20,179 nucleotides of DNA from positions 2,472-22,650 of the forward strand of contig JAGIAF010000015.1 of assembly GCA_017745015.1 (NCBI GenBank). The letters are read 5' to 3'. The DNA comes from Bdellovibrio sp. (GTDB taxonomy: Bacteria; Bdellovibrionota; Bdellovibrionia; Bdellovibrionales; Bdellovibrionaceae). The position numbers and the translations under genes are program-made. Position 1 is the stretch's first letter. Every line of letters begins with the position of its first letter. The notes beneath the pieces are model-generated. The model saw only the letters and a program-made list of their open reading frames with translations, was not told the DNA's origin and made no database searches. Below, piece after piece: positions 7,502 to 13,593 of the stretch.

Positions 7502-7529
7502 AAGGGAAGGTGAAAGCCTTCCCTTTTTT
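7502..7529 (+). terminator. Rho-independent terminator of the outer-membrane protein gene
   Basis: Stem AAGGGAAGG (7502-7510), loop TGAAAG, CCTTCCCTT (7517-7525), with T run 7524-7529. A perfect 9-bp stem directly followed by the T run makes it a textbook intrinsic terminator. It separates this gene from hutH, which starts 43 bp downstream. Confidence 0.9.
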
Positions 7530-7571
7530 ATTGCTCCGCGCTAGGATCGGGTCCCATTTAAGGAGCCTCGA

Positions 7572-9107
7572 ATGCAAATCACTGGTGAAAACATCACACT
7601 TGAAAACCTCTATGCAGCTGCCCACAATTCCTCTGCGAAAGTAGAATTAGCAGCTTCCGCAAAAGCCGAGATGAAAAAGTCTCGCGACTATATCGAAGGT
7701 CGCATCTCCAGCGGCGAAGTGATGTACGGTGTGAACACGGGCTTCGGTGCCTTCTCTTCAGTGCGTATCTCTGACGCTGAAATCGAACAATTGCAAAGAA
7801 ACTTGATCCGCTCGCACTCCATGGGTGTGGGTGCACCGTTCACTAAAACTGAAACACGTGCGATGATGATCTTGCGTGCGAATGCTTTGGCTAAAGGTCA
7901 CAGCGGTATTCGCCCGTTGGTTGTAGAAAAAATCCTAGAATTCTTGAATAACGACATCATTCCAGTTGTGCCTTCACAAGGTTCTGTGGGTGCCAGCGGT
8001 GACTTGGCTCCGCTTTCTCATCTTGCTTTGACGATCATTGGTGAAGGCGATGCTTGGGGTAAAGACGGTAAAATCGTTCACGTAACTGAGTTGTTGAAAG
8101 CAAAAGGCATTGAGCCGCTTGAGTTGAAAGCGAAAGAGGGCTTGTCGATGATCAACGGTTGCCAAGTGATGACATCAATTGGTTTGTTGTCATTGTGGGA
8201 AGCACGTCGCCTGTTGTGGCTTGCTGACCTTGCAGGTGCAATGTCTTTGGAAGGTCTACGTGGTTCCAGAAAACCATTTGATCCTTTGATTCAAGCAAGC
8301 CGCCCTCACCCAGGTGAAGGTAAAACAGGTCGCAATCTTATCAAACTTATGGGTGCTACCAGCGAAATCGCTGAAAGCCACGCGGTGAACGATCCGCGCG
8401 TGCAAGATGCTTACTCTCTTCGTTGTATGCCAGCAGTTCATGGCGCGGCTAAAGATGCTCTTCGTTATGTGGTGAAAGTTCTTGAGACGGAAGCGAACTC
8501 TTCGACAGACAATCCATTGGTATTTGCCGATGCGAACAAAGTTCTTTCATGCGGTAACTTCCACGGTATGCCAGTGGCACACGCGATGGATTTCGCGGGT
8601 ATCGCGATTTCTTCTCAAGCAAGTATTTCTGAGTGCCGTATCTCTAAAATGATTTCGACACAAATGAGTGAGCTTCCACCATTCTTGACTCCAAATGGTG
8701 GCTTGAACTCAGGTCACATGATCGTGCAAGTAGCAGCGGCTTCTTTGGTGAGCGAAAATAAAGTTTTGGCTCATCCAGCTTCTGTGGATTCAATCCCAAC
8801 GTCTGCTGAAAAAGAAGACCACGTATCAATGGGTACAATCGCCGCAAGAAAGTTCGCACAAATCCTTCGCAACGCCGAAAACGTTGTGGCGATGGAATTG
8901 TTGTCAGCAACGCAAGCTTTGGATTTGCTAGCTCCATTGAAACCAGCAGCAGCTGTTAAAGCGGCGTTTGATCACATCCGTAAAACAGTTCCTTACGCAA
9001 AAGAAGACCGCATCTTCTCTAAAGACGTTGAAGCGATCAAAGCAATGATGGTTTCCGGTGATTTGATGAAAGTCGTTGAGTCAGCAGTAGGCGAACTCGA
9101 ATGGTAG
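7572..9107 (+). CDS. hutH: Histidine ammonia-lyase
   Basis: Non-oxidatively deaminates L-histidine to trans-urocanate and ammonia, the first step of histidine degradation. It has 511 residues, normal length. A141-S142-G143 in GSVGASGDLAPLSH cyclises to the MIO electrophile; catalytic Y52 lies in YGVNTGFG; SH at 81-82 in the substrate pocket favours histidine ammonia-lyase over phenylalanine/tyrosine lyases; SSTDNP (in NSSTDNPLV) is the conserved downstream motif. The ATG at 7572 has AAGGAG 7 nt upstream. hutU, hutI and other hut genes are not adjacent on either side, and a terminator precedes the gene, so it looks monocistronic. A predator feeding on prey protein would plausibly use it to supply nitrogen (inference). 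Confidence 0.97.
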   Translation: MQITGENITLENLYAAAHNSSAKVELAASAKAEMKKSRDYIEGRISSGEVMYGVNTGFGAFSSVRISDAEIEQLQRNLIRSHSMGVGAPFTKTETRAMMILRANALAKGHSGIRPLVVEKILEFLNNDIIPVVPSQGSVGASGDLAPLSHLALTIIGEGDAWGKDGKIVHVTELLKAKGIEPLELKAKEGLSMINGCQVMTSIGLLSLWEARRLLWLADLAGAMSLEGLRGSRKPFDPLIQASRPHPGEGKTGRNLIKLMGATSEIAESHAVNDPRVQDAYSLRCMPAVHGAAKDALRYVVKVLETEANSSTDNPLVFADANKVLSCGNFHGMPVAHAMDFAGIAISSQASISECRISKMISTQMSELPPFLTPNGGLNSGHMIVQVAAASLVSENKVLAHPASVDSIPTSAEKEDHVSMGTIAARKFAQILRNAENVVAMELLSATQALDLLAPLKPAAAVKAAFDHIRKTVPYAKEDRIFSKDVEAIKAMMVSGDLMKVVESAVGELEW

Positions 9108-9112
9108 AAAAT

Positions 9113-9137
9113 CCGAAAGGTACGCCGTACCTTTCGG
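9113..9137 (+). terminator. Strong hairpin after hutH, terminator-like without a T run
   Basis: CCGAAAGGTAC (9113-9123), loop GCC, GTACCTTTCGG (9127-9137): perfect 11-bp stem 5 nt after the hutH stop. It is followed by G rather than T residues, so it may act as an mRNA 3'-end stabiliser or a factor-dependent terminator rather than an intrinsic one. Confidence 0.5.
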
Positions 9138-9172
9138 GGGTGCGCCGAGTCACCAAAGCGGTGGTTCGGCCT
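9137..9172 (+). repeat. Gene-end structured repeat, copy A
   Basis: 36 nt matching copy B (9676-9711) at 30 of 36 positions: GGGGTGCGCC, variable base, AGTCACC, then GCGG-x-GGT. Positions 9144-9154 pair with 9160-9170 as an 11-bp hairpin (two adjacent G-U pairs) with loop AAAGC. It directly follows another hairpin and lies between hutH and the VOC gene. Confidence 0.6.
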
Positions 9173-9191
9173 TGGATGGTAACTCGCTGTT

Positions 9192-9641
9192 ATGACTAAA
9201 CTCAGCCACATCGATCTAAATGTTTCTGATTACGCGAAAAGTATTCGTTTCTATGACTTGATCTTGCTGCCACTCGGTTGGAAGAGACTGACCTGTCGTA
9301 CGGACCATACGACGTACACCGACGGCACAATGAAGCTCTGCATATGTCCAACTGAAGAGAAGTATCTCGCTCACGGTTTTCATCGCAAGAAAACAGGCCT
9401 TAATCACTTAGCCTTTTATGCTAATTCAAAATCCGAACTGGAAGTTTTCCATAAAGATGTTCTGCAAAAGAATGACGTTCCCACGCTTTACGAAAAAGGA
9501 CCCTACGGAGACGACGACTATTATGCCGTTTACTTTGAAGATCCAGATCGCATGAAGATTGAAGTGGTTTTTTCTCCCACGTACTGCCATGCGGATCATT
9601 GGACAAATTCATTCGAGGATAACTTCGATCCTTATAAATAA
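9192..9641 (+). CDS. VOC-superfamily (glyoxalase/bleomycin-resistance fold) protein
   Basis: 149 residues. The start SHIDLNVSDYAKSIRFYD is the classical first beta-alpha-beta unit with metal-ligand position H6. The second unit, GLNHLAFYANSKSELEVFH, carries H71. The end, AVYFEDPDRMKIEVVF, carries the conserved glutamate (about 124). The fold and likely metal site are clear. The reaction is not: members include glyoxalase I, dioxygenases and antibiotic-binding proteins. The start at 9192 has no convincing Shine-Dalgarno. It lies between two copies of a structured repeat, with an IS element immediately downstream. Confidence 0.85.
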   Translation: MTKLSHIDLNVSDYAKSIRFYDLILLPLGWKRLTCRTDHTTYTDGTMKLCICPTEEKYLAHGFHRKKTGLNHLAFYANSKSELEVFHKDVLQKNDVPTLYEKGPYGDDDYYAVYFEDPDRMKIEVVFSPTYCHADHWTNSFEDNFDPYK

Positions 9642-9656
9642 AAGGTAGTCCGGGCC

Positions 9657-9675
9657 AGGTGCCAGGCACCTTTTT
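9657..9675 (+). terminator. GGTGCCAGGCACC palindrome with T run: probable terminator of the VOC gene
   Basis: AGGTGC, loop CAG, GCACCT, continuing into TTTTT (9671-9675), 16 nt after the VOC stop codon. The stem is short (6 bp) but GC-rich. The same palindrome, slightly altered, recurs at 11038 beyond the IS. Confidence 0.6.
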
Positions 9676-9711
9676 GGGGTGCGCCCAGTCACCGATGCGG
9701 CGGTGCGGACT
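9676..9711 (+). repeat. Gene-end structured repeat, copy B
   Basis: 36 nt, 30 identical to copy A at 9137-9172. CAGTCACCG (9686-9694) can pair with CGGT (9701-9704) and GACTG (9708-9712), with GCG bulged. AGTCCG at 9647-9652 can alternatively pair with CGGACT at 9706-9711, enclosing the terminator palindrome and this hairpin in one larger fold. Its last base is the first base of the IS. Confidence 0.6.
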
Positions 9712-9736
9712 GACCTTTACCCCGTTTTTAGGACCA
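9711..9736 (+). repeat. IS3-family left inverted repeat (IRL)
   Basis: 26 bp beginning TGACC and ending TTTTTAGGACCA; pairs with 10896-10921 at 20 of 26 positions. It includes the stop codon of orfB (9717-9719). Confidence 0.88.
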
Positions 9737-10568
9737 GTAAATTATTTTTCTTCTCTAACACACCTGTTTCTTGGTCCGCAAACTCTTTCGGCGTTAAATA
9801 ATCCAAAGAACTGTGTGGTCGTTCTTCGTTGTAGTACGTAATCCACTTTTTTAATTCTTTTTGAACTCCCCATATTGTTTCAAAGTCGTTTTGTTTCAAG
9901 AATTCCTCTCTAAACTTTCCATTGAAGCTTTCAATGTAAGCGTTTTGAACAGGCTTTCCGGGGTCTATGAAGTGCAATTCCACGCTATTTCGCTGACACC
10001 AATCAACAAACGCACCGTTCGCAAACTCCGGGCCATTATCCAAAATAAAATGCTTTGGTAAGGGAGTTGTTTCCTTTAGCTTTTCTAAGAAGTCTACCGG
10101 TGAAAATCCAGCCATGCTTTTGCTCGCAAGGATTCCAGGAGTTTGTCTTGAGAGTAAGTCTACAATGGTGAAACACCTAAATGGTTCACCATTATTGAGT
10201 CTATCAAATACAAAATCCATCGCCCAAACTTTACCGACGTGAGTCGCATCGGGTGAAGATTTCGGATGTGGAATAAAAAGCTTTTTCCTCTTTGGTTCCC
10301 TTCTCCATAGAAGATTCAAAGTTTTCAAAAGGCGGTAAACCTTCTTTCCATTCACTACAAAATCTTTTCGCCGTAATGCTGCATGCACTCGAGGAACGCC
10401 ATAGTATGGGTGGCGTTCCTTGATCAGAAGGATTTCCTTTATAAGGTCCGGATCTTCGTTCTTTTGGCTTCTATAGCGGAAATGAGATCTGCTAATGCCT
10501 ACCAACTTGCAAGCTCTACGCTCAGTAACTTCGTGCTCGGTAATTAAAGTTCGAGCCAAGTCTTTCAA
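9717..10568 (-). CDS. IS3-family transposase OrfB (DDE integrase domain)
   Basis: 283 residues. An N-terminal HTH_21-type region (about 38-95; HPYYGVPRVHAALRRK) is followed by the rve integrase core. The catalytic triad is D118 (WAMDFVFD), D177 (ILDNGPEF) and E213 (AYIESFNGKFREE); the D-to-E spacing is 35 residues, the DD(35)E signature. RPHSSLDYLTPKEF closes the domain. The TTG at 10568 is only a nominal start; the active transposase is expected as an OrfAB fusion made by a -1 shift at 10585-10592. The triad is intact, so it is potentially active. Confidence 0.93.
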   Translation of the reverse strand: MKDLARTLITEHEVTERRACKLVGISRSHFRYRSQKNEDPDLIKEILLIKERHPYYGVPRVHAALRRKDFVVNGKKVYRLLKTLNLLWRREPKRKKLFIPHPKSSPDATHVGKVWAMDFVFDRLNNGEPFRCFTIVDLLSRQTPGILASKSMAGFSPVDFLEKLKETTPLPKHFILDNGPEFANGAFVDWCQRNSVELHFIDPGKPVQNAYIESFNGKFREEFLKQNDFETIWGVQKELKKWITYYNEERPHSSLDYLTPKEFADQETGVLEKKNNLLVLKTG

Positions 10569-10579
10569 AGCACTTGAGC

Positions 10580-10846
10580 TTAACTTTTTTTTAAAGCAGC
10601 TTTAAGAAGCGCGATCTCTCTATCTCGCTCCTTAAGAGTGTCCTCAAGTTTTTTAATTTTACTTTCAGCTTTGCGTTTGCTTGGTTCTGCCTCAAGACCG
10701 CGACTCACGTTAATGATTCGGGTCAGTGAACTTTCGCTAAGATCGTACTTTTGACAGACTTCCCAACGCGAAGAACCTGTTTCAAGTTCTTTCAAAATGG
10801 CATCAACTTCTTCTTGTGAACGCTTTTTATAAGGCATAAATCCCAC
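10580..10846 (-). CDS. IS3-family transposase OrfA (HTH DNA-binding subunit)
   Basis: 88 residues: an N-terminal helix-turn-helix (about 8-45; EVDAILKELETGSSRWEVCQKYDLSESSLTRII) followed by a charged leucine-zipper-like coiled coil (about 58-86; KIKKLEDTLKERDREIALLKAAL), as usual for IS3 OrfA. The start is GTG 10846 (AAGGA 9 nt upstream) or ATG 10837 (MPYKKRS). It terminates at 10580-10582 directly after a run of eight A residues. It binds the inverted repeats and lends its DNA-binding domain to the OrfAB fusion. Confidence 0.9.
   Translation of the reverse strand: MGFMPYKKRSQEEVDAILKELETGSSRWEVCQKYDLSESSLTRIINVSRGLEAEPSKRKAESKIKKLEDTLKERDREIALLKAALKKS
10585..10592 (-). promoter_or_regulatory. 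A8 slippery site for -1 frameshifting between orfA and orfB
   Basis: On the minus strand the end of orfA reads TTA AAA AAA AGT TAA. A -1 slip on A8 gives AAA AAA AAG TTA AGC TCA, which enters the open frame of orfB and runs into LKDLARTL without a stop. This is the standard IS3 mechanism for making OrfAB. No downstream stimulatory structure was evaluated. Confidence 0.75.
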
Positions 10847-10895
10847 TTTAGTGATCCTTCTAGTTGAAAATCATCTCTGACTCAACCTGTAAACG

Positions 10896-10921
10896 TGGAC
10901 CTAAAAATGGGGGTAGGCTCA
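10896..10921 (-). repeat. IS3-family right inverted repeat (IRR)
   Basis: Read inward it begins TGAGCC and ends TTTTTAGGTCCA; pairs with 9711-9736 at 20 of 26 positions. It lies 50 bp upstream of the orfA start, where IS3 elements carry their weak promoter. Confidence 0.88.
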
Positions 10922-11037
10922 ACAAATATTTTTCAATATTGGCTTCAATTGGAAATAAGACTTCAAGAGAAACAAATATGCATTAACGAAGTCATTCGCC
11001 ATGGATCTAGCAAACTCCGAAGCACGCCAACCCTACT

Positions 11038-11058
11038 AGGTGCCAGGCACTTTTTAGG
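11038..11058 (+). repeat. Second GGTGCCAGGCAC palindrome copy, beyond the IS
   Basis: AGGTGCCAGGCAC (11038-11050) followed by TTTTTAGG repeats AGGTGCCAGGCACC-TTTTTGG of 9657-9677 in the same orientation on the other side of the IS. One C of the right arm is missing. The 176-bp stretch 10922-11097 holds no gene. Confidence 0.55.
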
Positions 11059-11069
11059 TACACGGTGCG

Positions 11070-11097
11070 AAAAAGGGGCAGAGGAATCTGCCCTTTT
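11070..11097 (-). terminator. Intrinsic terminator after the first DUF4423 regulator
   Basis: On the minus strand GGGCAGA (11093-11087), loop TTCC, TCTGCCC (11082-11076), then C and a run of T (11074-11070), right after the TAA at 11098-11100. With A residues upstream of the stem it can also work on the plus strand (T run 11094-11099). Nearly the same sequence closes the partner gene at 13565. Confidence 0.85.
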
Positions 11098-11910
11098 TTA
11101 TTTCCCAACTAAGAACCAATCAATATTTATACAGGCAAGTTTCTCTGAAGGACTTTGAGAAACTTTTTTTGAAACTTGCTGAATGAATTCCAAGCACATT
11201 TTGCGAACTTCGGGGATATCACTTTCAGCTAAAGTGAGTGGTGCGGAGAATGCCAGTTCATCAGTGCCGATGCGTGGGTGATTCTCCATGGCCTTCATGC
11301 GCCAATTCATATGGTGACGACTTACAAGAGGTGAGTCTGACGGCAAGAACGTATTTTGTGGGCCGCGATCTAAAGTGCCATCTTCTTTTTCAATGACCAG
11401 TCCTCGTGAAATCAGAAACGTCAGAACATTTTCAATCAGCTCTGCTGGTAAAACAAATTCTTTTGCGAGCGTCGCGGCGGTAACATCTTTGCCGAGGCCG
11501 CAAGTTAATCTGATGGCAGAGTAATACCACTGACTATAAAACAAGGCCTGATCAGCTTCAGTCATAGAAGCATAGACAGGAACGCGGTTCTTAATTTTCT
11601 CGCCTTCTTTACGAAGCTTCAGAAGTTTACTTTCGACAAACTTCTTCAGTGAAGTGGTGCCGGCCTTATCCCATTCGATCATCGTCAGAAGAAAATCTTT
11701 TTCGAGATCATTGAGGCGAATGAATTGCGCAAGCGAGAAAGCTTGTTCTTGTGTGAACGACTTTTGACCTTTTAAAACTTGCGTGACGAGAGTGGGATGA
11801 ACATTCAATGCTTCGGCAATTTTAAGCTTATAGCCGTGGCCCCCTTTTGGTTGAGACTTCACAAAGCGCTCTAAAAACTCACGGTAGTCGTTAAATTCAA
11901 AAATGTTCAT
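11098..11910 (-). CDS. TIGR02147/DUF4423-family regulator (first copy)
   Basis: 270 residues, cytoplasmic. An N-terminal FNDYREFLERFV stretch (6-17) and a Cro/C1-like helix-turn-helix (about 27-55; YKLKIAEALNVHPTLVTQVLKGQKSFT) precede the all-helical DUF4423 region with FYSQWYYSAIRL, a winged-helix-like segment (about 150-190; AATLAKEFVLPAELIENVLTFLISRGLV) and the terminal ACINIDWF. This family is abundant in Bdellovibrio and Fibrobacter and is thought to be regulatory; its ligands and targets are unknown. The ATG at 11910 (AGGGG 4 nt upstream, MNIFEFNDY) is chosen over an in-frame TTG at 11970 that would add an unlike N-terminus. It diverges from the secreted HExxH protein, its likely target (inference). 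Confidence 0.88.
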   Translation of the reverse strand: MNIFEFNDYREFLERFVKSQPKGGHGYKLKIAEALNVHPTLVTQVLKGQKSFTQEQAFSLAQFIRLNDLEKDFLLTMIEWDKAGTTSLKKFVESKLLKLRKEGEKIKNRVPVYASMTEADQALFYSQWYYSAIRLTCGLGKDVTAATLAKEFVLPAELIENVLTFLISRGLVIEKEDGTLDRGPQNTFLPSDSPLVSRHHMNWRMKAMENHPRIGTDELAFSAPLTLAESDIPEVRKMCLEFIQQVSKKVSQSPSEKLACINIDWFLVGK

Positions 11911-11941
11911 TTTACCCCTAAAACGCCAATAATTGCCTAAA

Positions 11942-11994
11942 AGGTAAATTATTTCGGCCAAAACTGACAATGAAAATATATAAATAGGTAAATT
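11942..11994. promoter_or_regulatory. Direct repeats AGGTAAATT in the shared divergent control region
   Basis: AGGTAAATT at 11942-11950 and 11986-11994, 44 bp apart (about four helical turns), in the 164-bp gap between the DUF4423 regulator and the secreted protein gene. A related GGGGTAAAA overlaps the regulator start on the other strand. They are plausible operator half-sites for autoregulation. No clear -35/-10 pair was found for either gene; the A/T-rich stretch between the repeats (ATATATAAATAG) could hold a -10. Confidence 0.35.
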
Positions 11995-12074
11995 TTGGTG
12001 GGAAATTCAGTCCTGTAAGCCGGCTAGCAAAAACAGTTTGAAACAAACAAGCAAACCAATAATAAGAGGCAATC

Positions 12075-13562
12075 ATGACTAAGAAACTAATGTTACTCCC
12101 ATTCCTTCTTTTCTCTCAGAACCTTTTCGCAGGTTTCGGTGTTGATAACACCGGCGGCATGGATGGCGGCGGAGGCGGAACATTGCCGTCAAAGCCAGCG
12201 ATTACATATCAGATTCGCGAAATTGCTGAATATGCAAAACCAGAAGTTCTATTTTTGTTGAATGCCTACGAGCGATTCGGTGGTTTTGCTTCATCCAGTA
12301 TTTATGCAAAATTGTTTGGTGGGGCACGTCGCGCACAAGAAGTGTTGAAAGAGCTTCGCTTGGAAGTCCGCCTGGACAGACCGTGCTACACTTCCGACGG
12401 TAAAGAGGTTGATGGCAGTATCTATGCGACAAAGGCCAATACAATTTGCCTGAGTGCCGCAAGAATCGCTCCTAAAACAGATGTTGCGGTGGCAAGGCGC
12501 GAAGTAATTGCCCTTCTTCTGCATGAAGTAAGTCATTTTATGGGAGCTACCGAGCAGGAAGCTGTGGATTTTCAAAAGGAAATATCGGAATCCATTCAGC
12601 ATGTGACTGTAATGCCGACTTATCTTGATCAACAGACCAAGACTCAGGTAACAACTTATTTCAGTACCGTGGTGACTCAACTTCGTGACGGAGTTGCAGC
12701 ACTTGATAAAAATGATCACACAAGAGCCCAGGATAGTCTTGGTAAAGCAATTGATCAGATTTATCTAGCTCGTGACTATATTCGCGATGGAGGAAATACC
12801 TACAGCTTATTCTCTCCACAAGAGTGGGATTATCAGGAGCTTTTAATTGCTCAGCTTTCGTGGGCCGCAAAGTTCGCTCAGACGTTGGATTCAAATGATA
12901 CGGCTGCGCGCGCAGAATACGATGGTCGATTCCAAGGTAGAGAGTCCTTTGACTTCGCTGAGGTAAGCTACGACCGTCACAATGTTTATAACAGTATGAA
13001 GATCAATAAATTGCATTCAGCGATGGAGTTAAGAAACTACGTTGCTACTCTGGTGAAAGACTACGACATTCGCACAGCTTATGTAATTTCGGCGATTTAC
13101 GGCATGCGCTGGATTAATTTGAACGGGCATACTTCTTCAGCGGCTTTTAACCCATGGAAGAAATATTTGGGAAGATACATCGTTCAATCTGTAAATTGTG
13201 ATTACTCAAATCCATACAATGATAAAAAAGAGTTTCAAGTTCTTGTCGAATCGGACAGAGTTTATCTAAATGAAATCACTAGCACTGGATACGGTTACAA
13301 CGGTCTTGAGTTGGGTGACTATAACGTTAATGCTTACCTTAATAGCTATGGTGAAATCTCTGAAGGTGAAGTTTATGCTCTCTATGAAAATGGAGGCTCA
13401 TGGCAGAGAAATCCAAATACTTCAGGCAGAGCTTCGGTTGTGCGCTTGAAAAAGACGGGCCTGGCAGAGTTCGAATTGACCAAAAGCAGTCACTACTTCC
13501 CGAATGATATCACTCAACCAGATCAAGTACAGACCTGCGTATATAAAGGCGTAGTTAAATAA
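12075..13562 (+). CDS. Secreted protein with HExxH zinc-peptidase-like motif
   Basis: 495 residues, no family recognised. A Sec signal peptide (MTKKLMLLPFLLFSQNLFA, cleaved before G20) is followed by a Gly-rich segment GGMDGGGGG (27-35) and a domain (about 45-170) containing DGKEVDG (108-114) and LLLHEVSHFMGATEQEA. H150, E151 and H154 form HExxH, with E160 or E162 as possible third ligand. A helical stretch (about 170-330) and a C-terminal beta-rich domain (about 375-495; Tyr/Gly-rich, cysteines near both ends) follow. Exported cysteines C104 and C125 could form a disulfide. The layout suggests a periplasmic or prey-directed metallopeptidase, but activity is unproven. SD AAGAGG lies 5 nt before the ATG. 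Divergent from a DUF4423 regulator. Confidence 0.75.
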   Translation: MTKKLMLLPFLLFSQNLFAGFGVDNTGGMDGGGGGTLPSKPAITYQIREIAEYAKPEVLFLLNAYERFGGFASSSIYAKLFGGARRAQEVLKELRLEVRLDRPCYTSDGKEVDGSIYATKANTICLSAARIAPKTDVAVARREVIALLLHEVSHFMGATEQEAVDFQKEISESIQHVTVMPTYLDQQTKTQVTTYFSTVVTQLRDGVAALDKNDHTRAQDSLGKAIDQIYLARDYIRDGGNTYSLFSPQEWDYQELLIAQLSWAAKFAQTLDSNDTAARAEYDGRFQGRESFDFAEVSYDRHNVYNSMKINKLHSAMELRNYVATLVKDYDIRTAYVISAIYGMRWINLNGHTSSAAFNPWKKYLGRYIVQSVNCDYSNPYNDKKEFQVLVESDRVYLNEITSTGYGYNGLELGDYNVNAYLNSYGEISEGEVYALYENGGSWQRNPNTSGRASVVRLKKTGLAEFELTKSSHYFPNDITQPDQVQTCVYKGVVK

Positions 13563-13564
13563 GG

Positions 13565-13592
13565 AAAAGGGCAGAGAGATCTGCCCTTTTTT
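13565..13592 (+). terminator. Intrinsic terminator, probably bidirectional
   Basis: AAAAGGGCAGA (13565-13575), loop GAGA, TCTGCCCTTTT (13580-13590), then TT. An 11-bp stem directly after the secreted protein's stop; it also serves the convergent LysR gene ending at 13594. Its core GGGCAGA...TCTGCCC is the same as that of the terminator at 11070-11097. Confidence 0.9.
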
Positions 13593-13593
13593 A

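Larger units (their letters stand above)
9711..10921 (-). mobile_element. Complete IS3-family insertion sequence (1211 bp)
   Basis: Bounded by 26-bp imperfect terminal inverted repeats, left 9711-9736 (TGACCTTTACCCCG...) and right 10896-10921 (read inward TGAGCCTACCCCCA...), with 20 of 26 positions identical and the usual TG...CA ends. It contains orfA and orfB on the minus strand in the IS3 two-frame layout, both intact. orfB terminates inside the left inverted repeat. Flanks are GGAC on the left and ACAA on the right, so no 3-5 bp target duplication is visible beyond a chance-level AC. The TGA...CCCC...TTTTT-GG ends are reminiscent of the IS2/IS407 groups, but the subgroup is not certain. 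Confidence 0.93.

Noticed and set aside
9137..9172. Possible riboswitch (c-di-GMP GEMM or TPP-like GGGGTGC motif) or tRNA-like piece (GGTTCGG)
   Set aside because: The conserved GEMM core GACGCAAAGCC and the TPP core CTGAGA are absent, the element lies at gene 3' ends, and no cloverleaf can be closed.
10895..11158. Plus-strand open frame running from the IS right end across 10922-11097
   Set aside because: It starts inside the inverted repeat, crosses a palindrome and terminator, and has no protein-like pattern.
11098..11970. Longer DUF4423 protein starting at the TTG at 11970
   Set aside because: The extra 20 residues are hydrophobic and unlike the family; ATG 11910 has a ribosome-binding site and the typical N-terminus.
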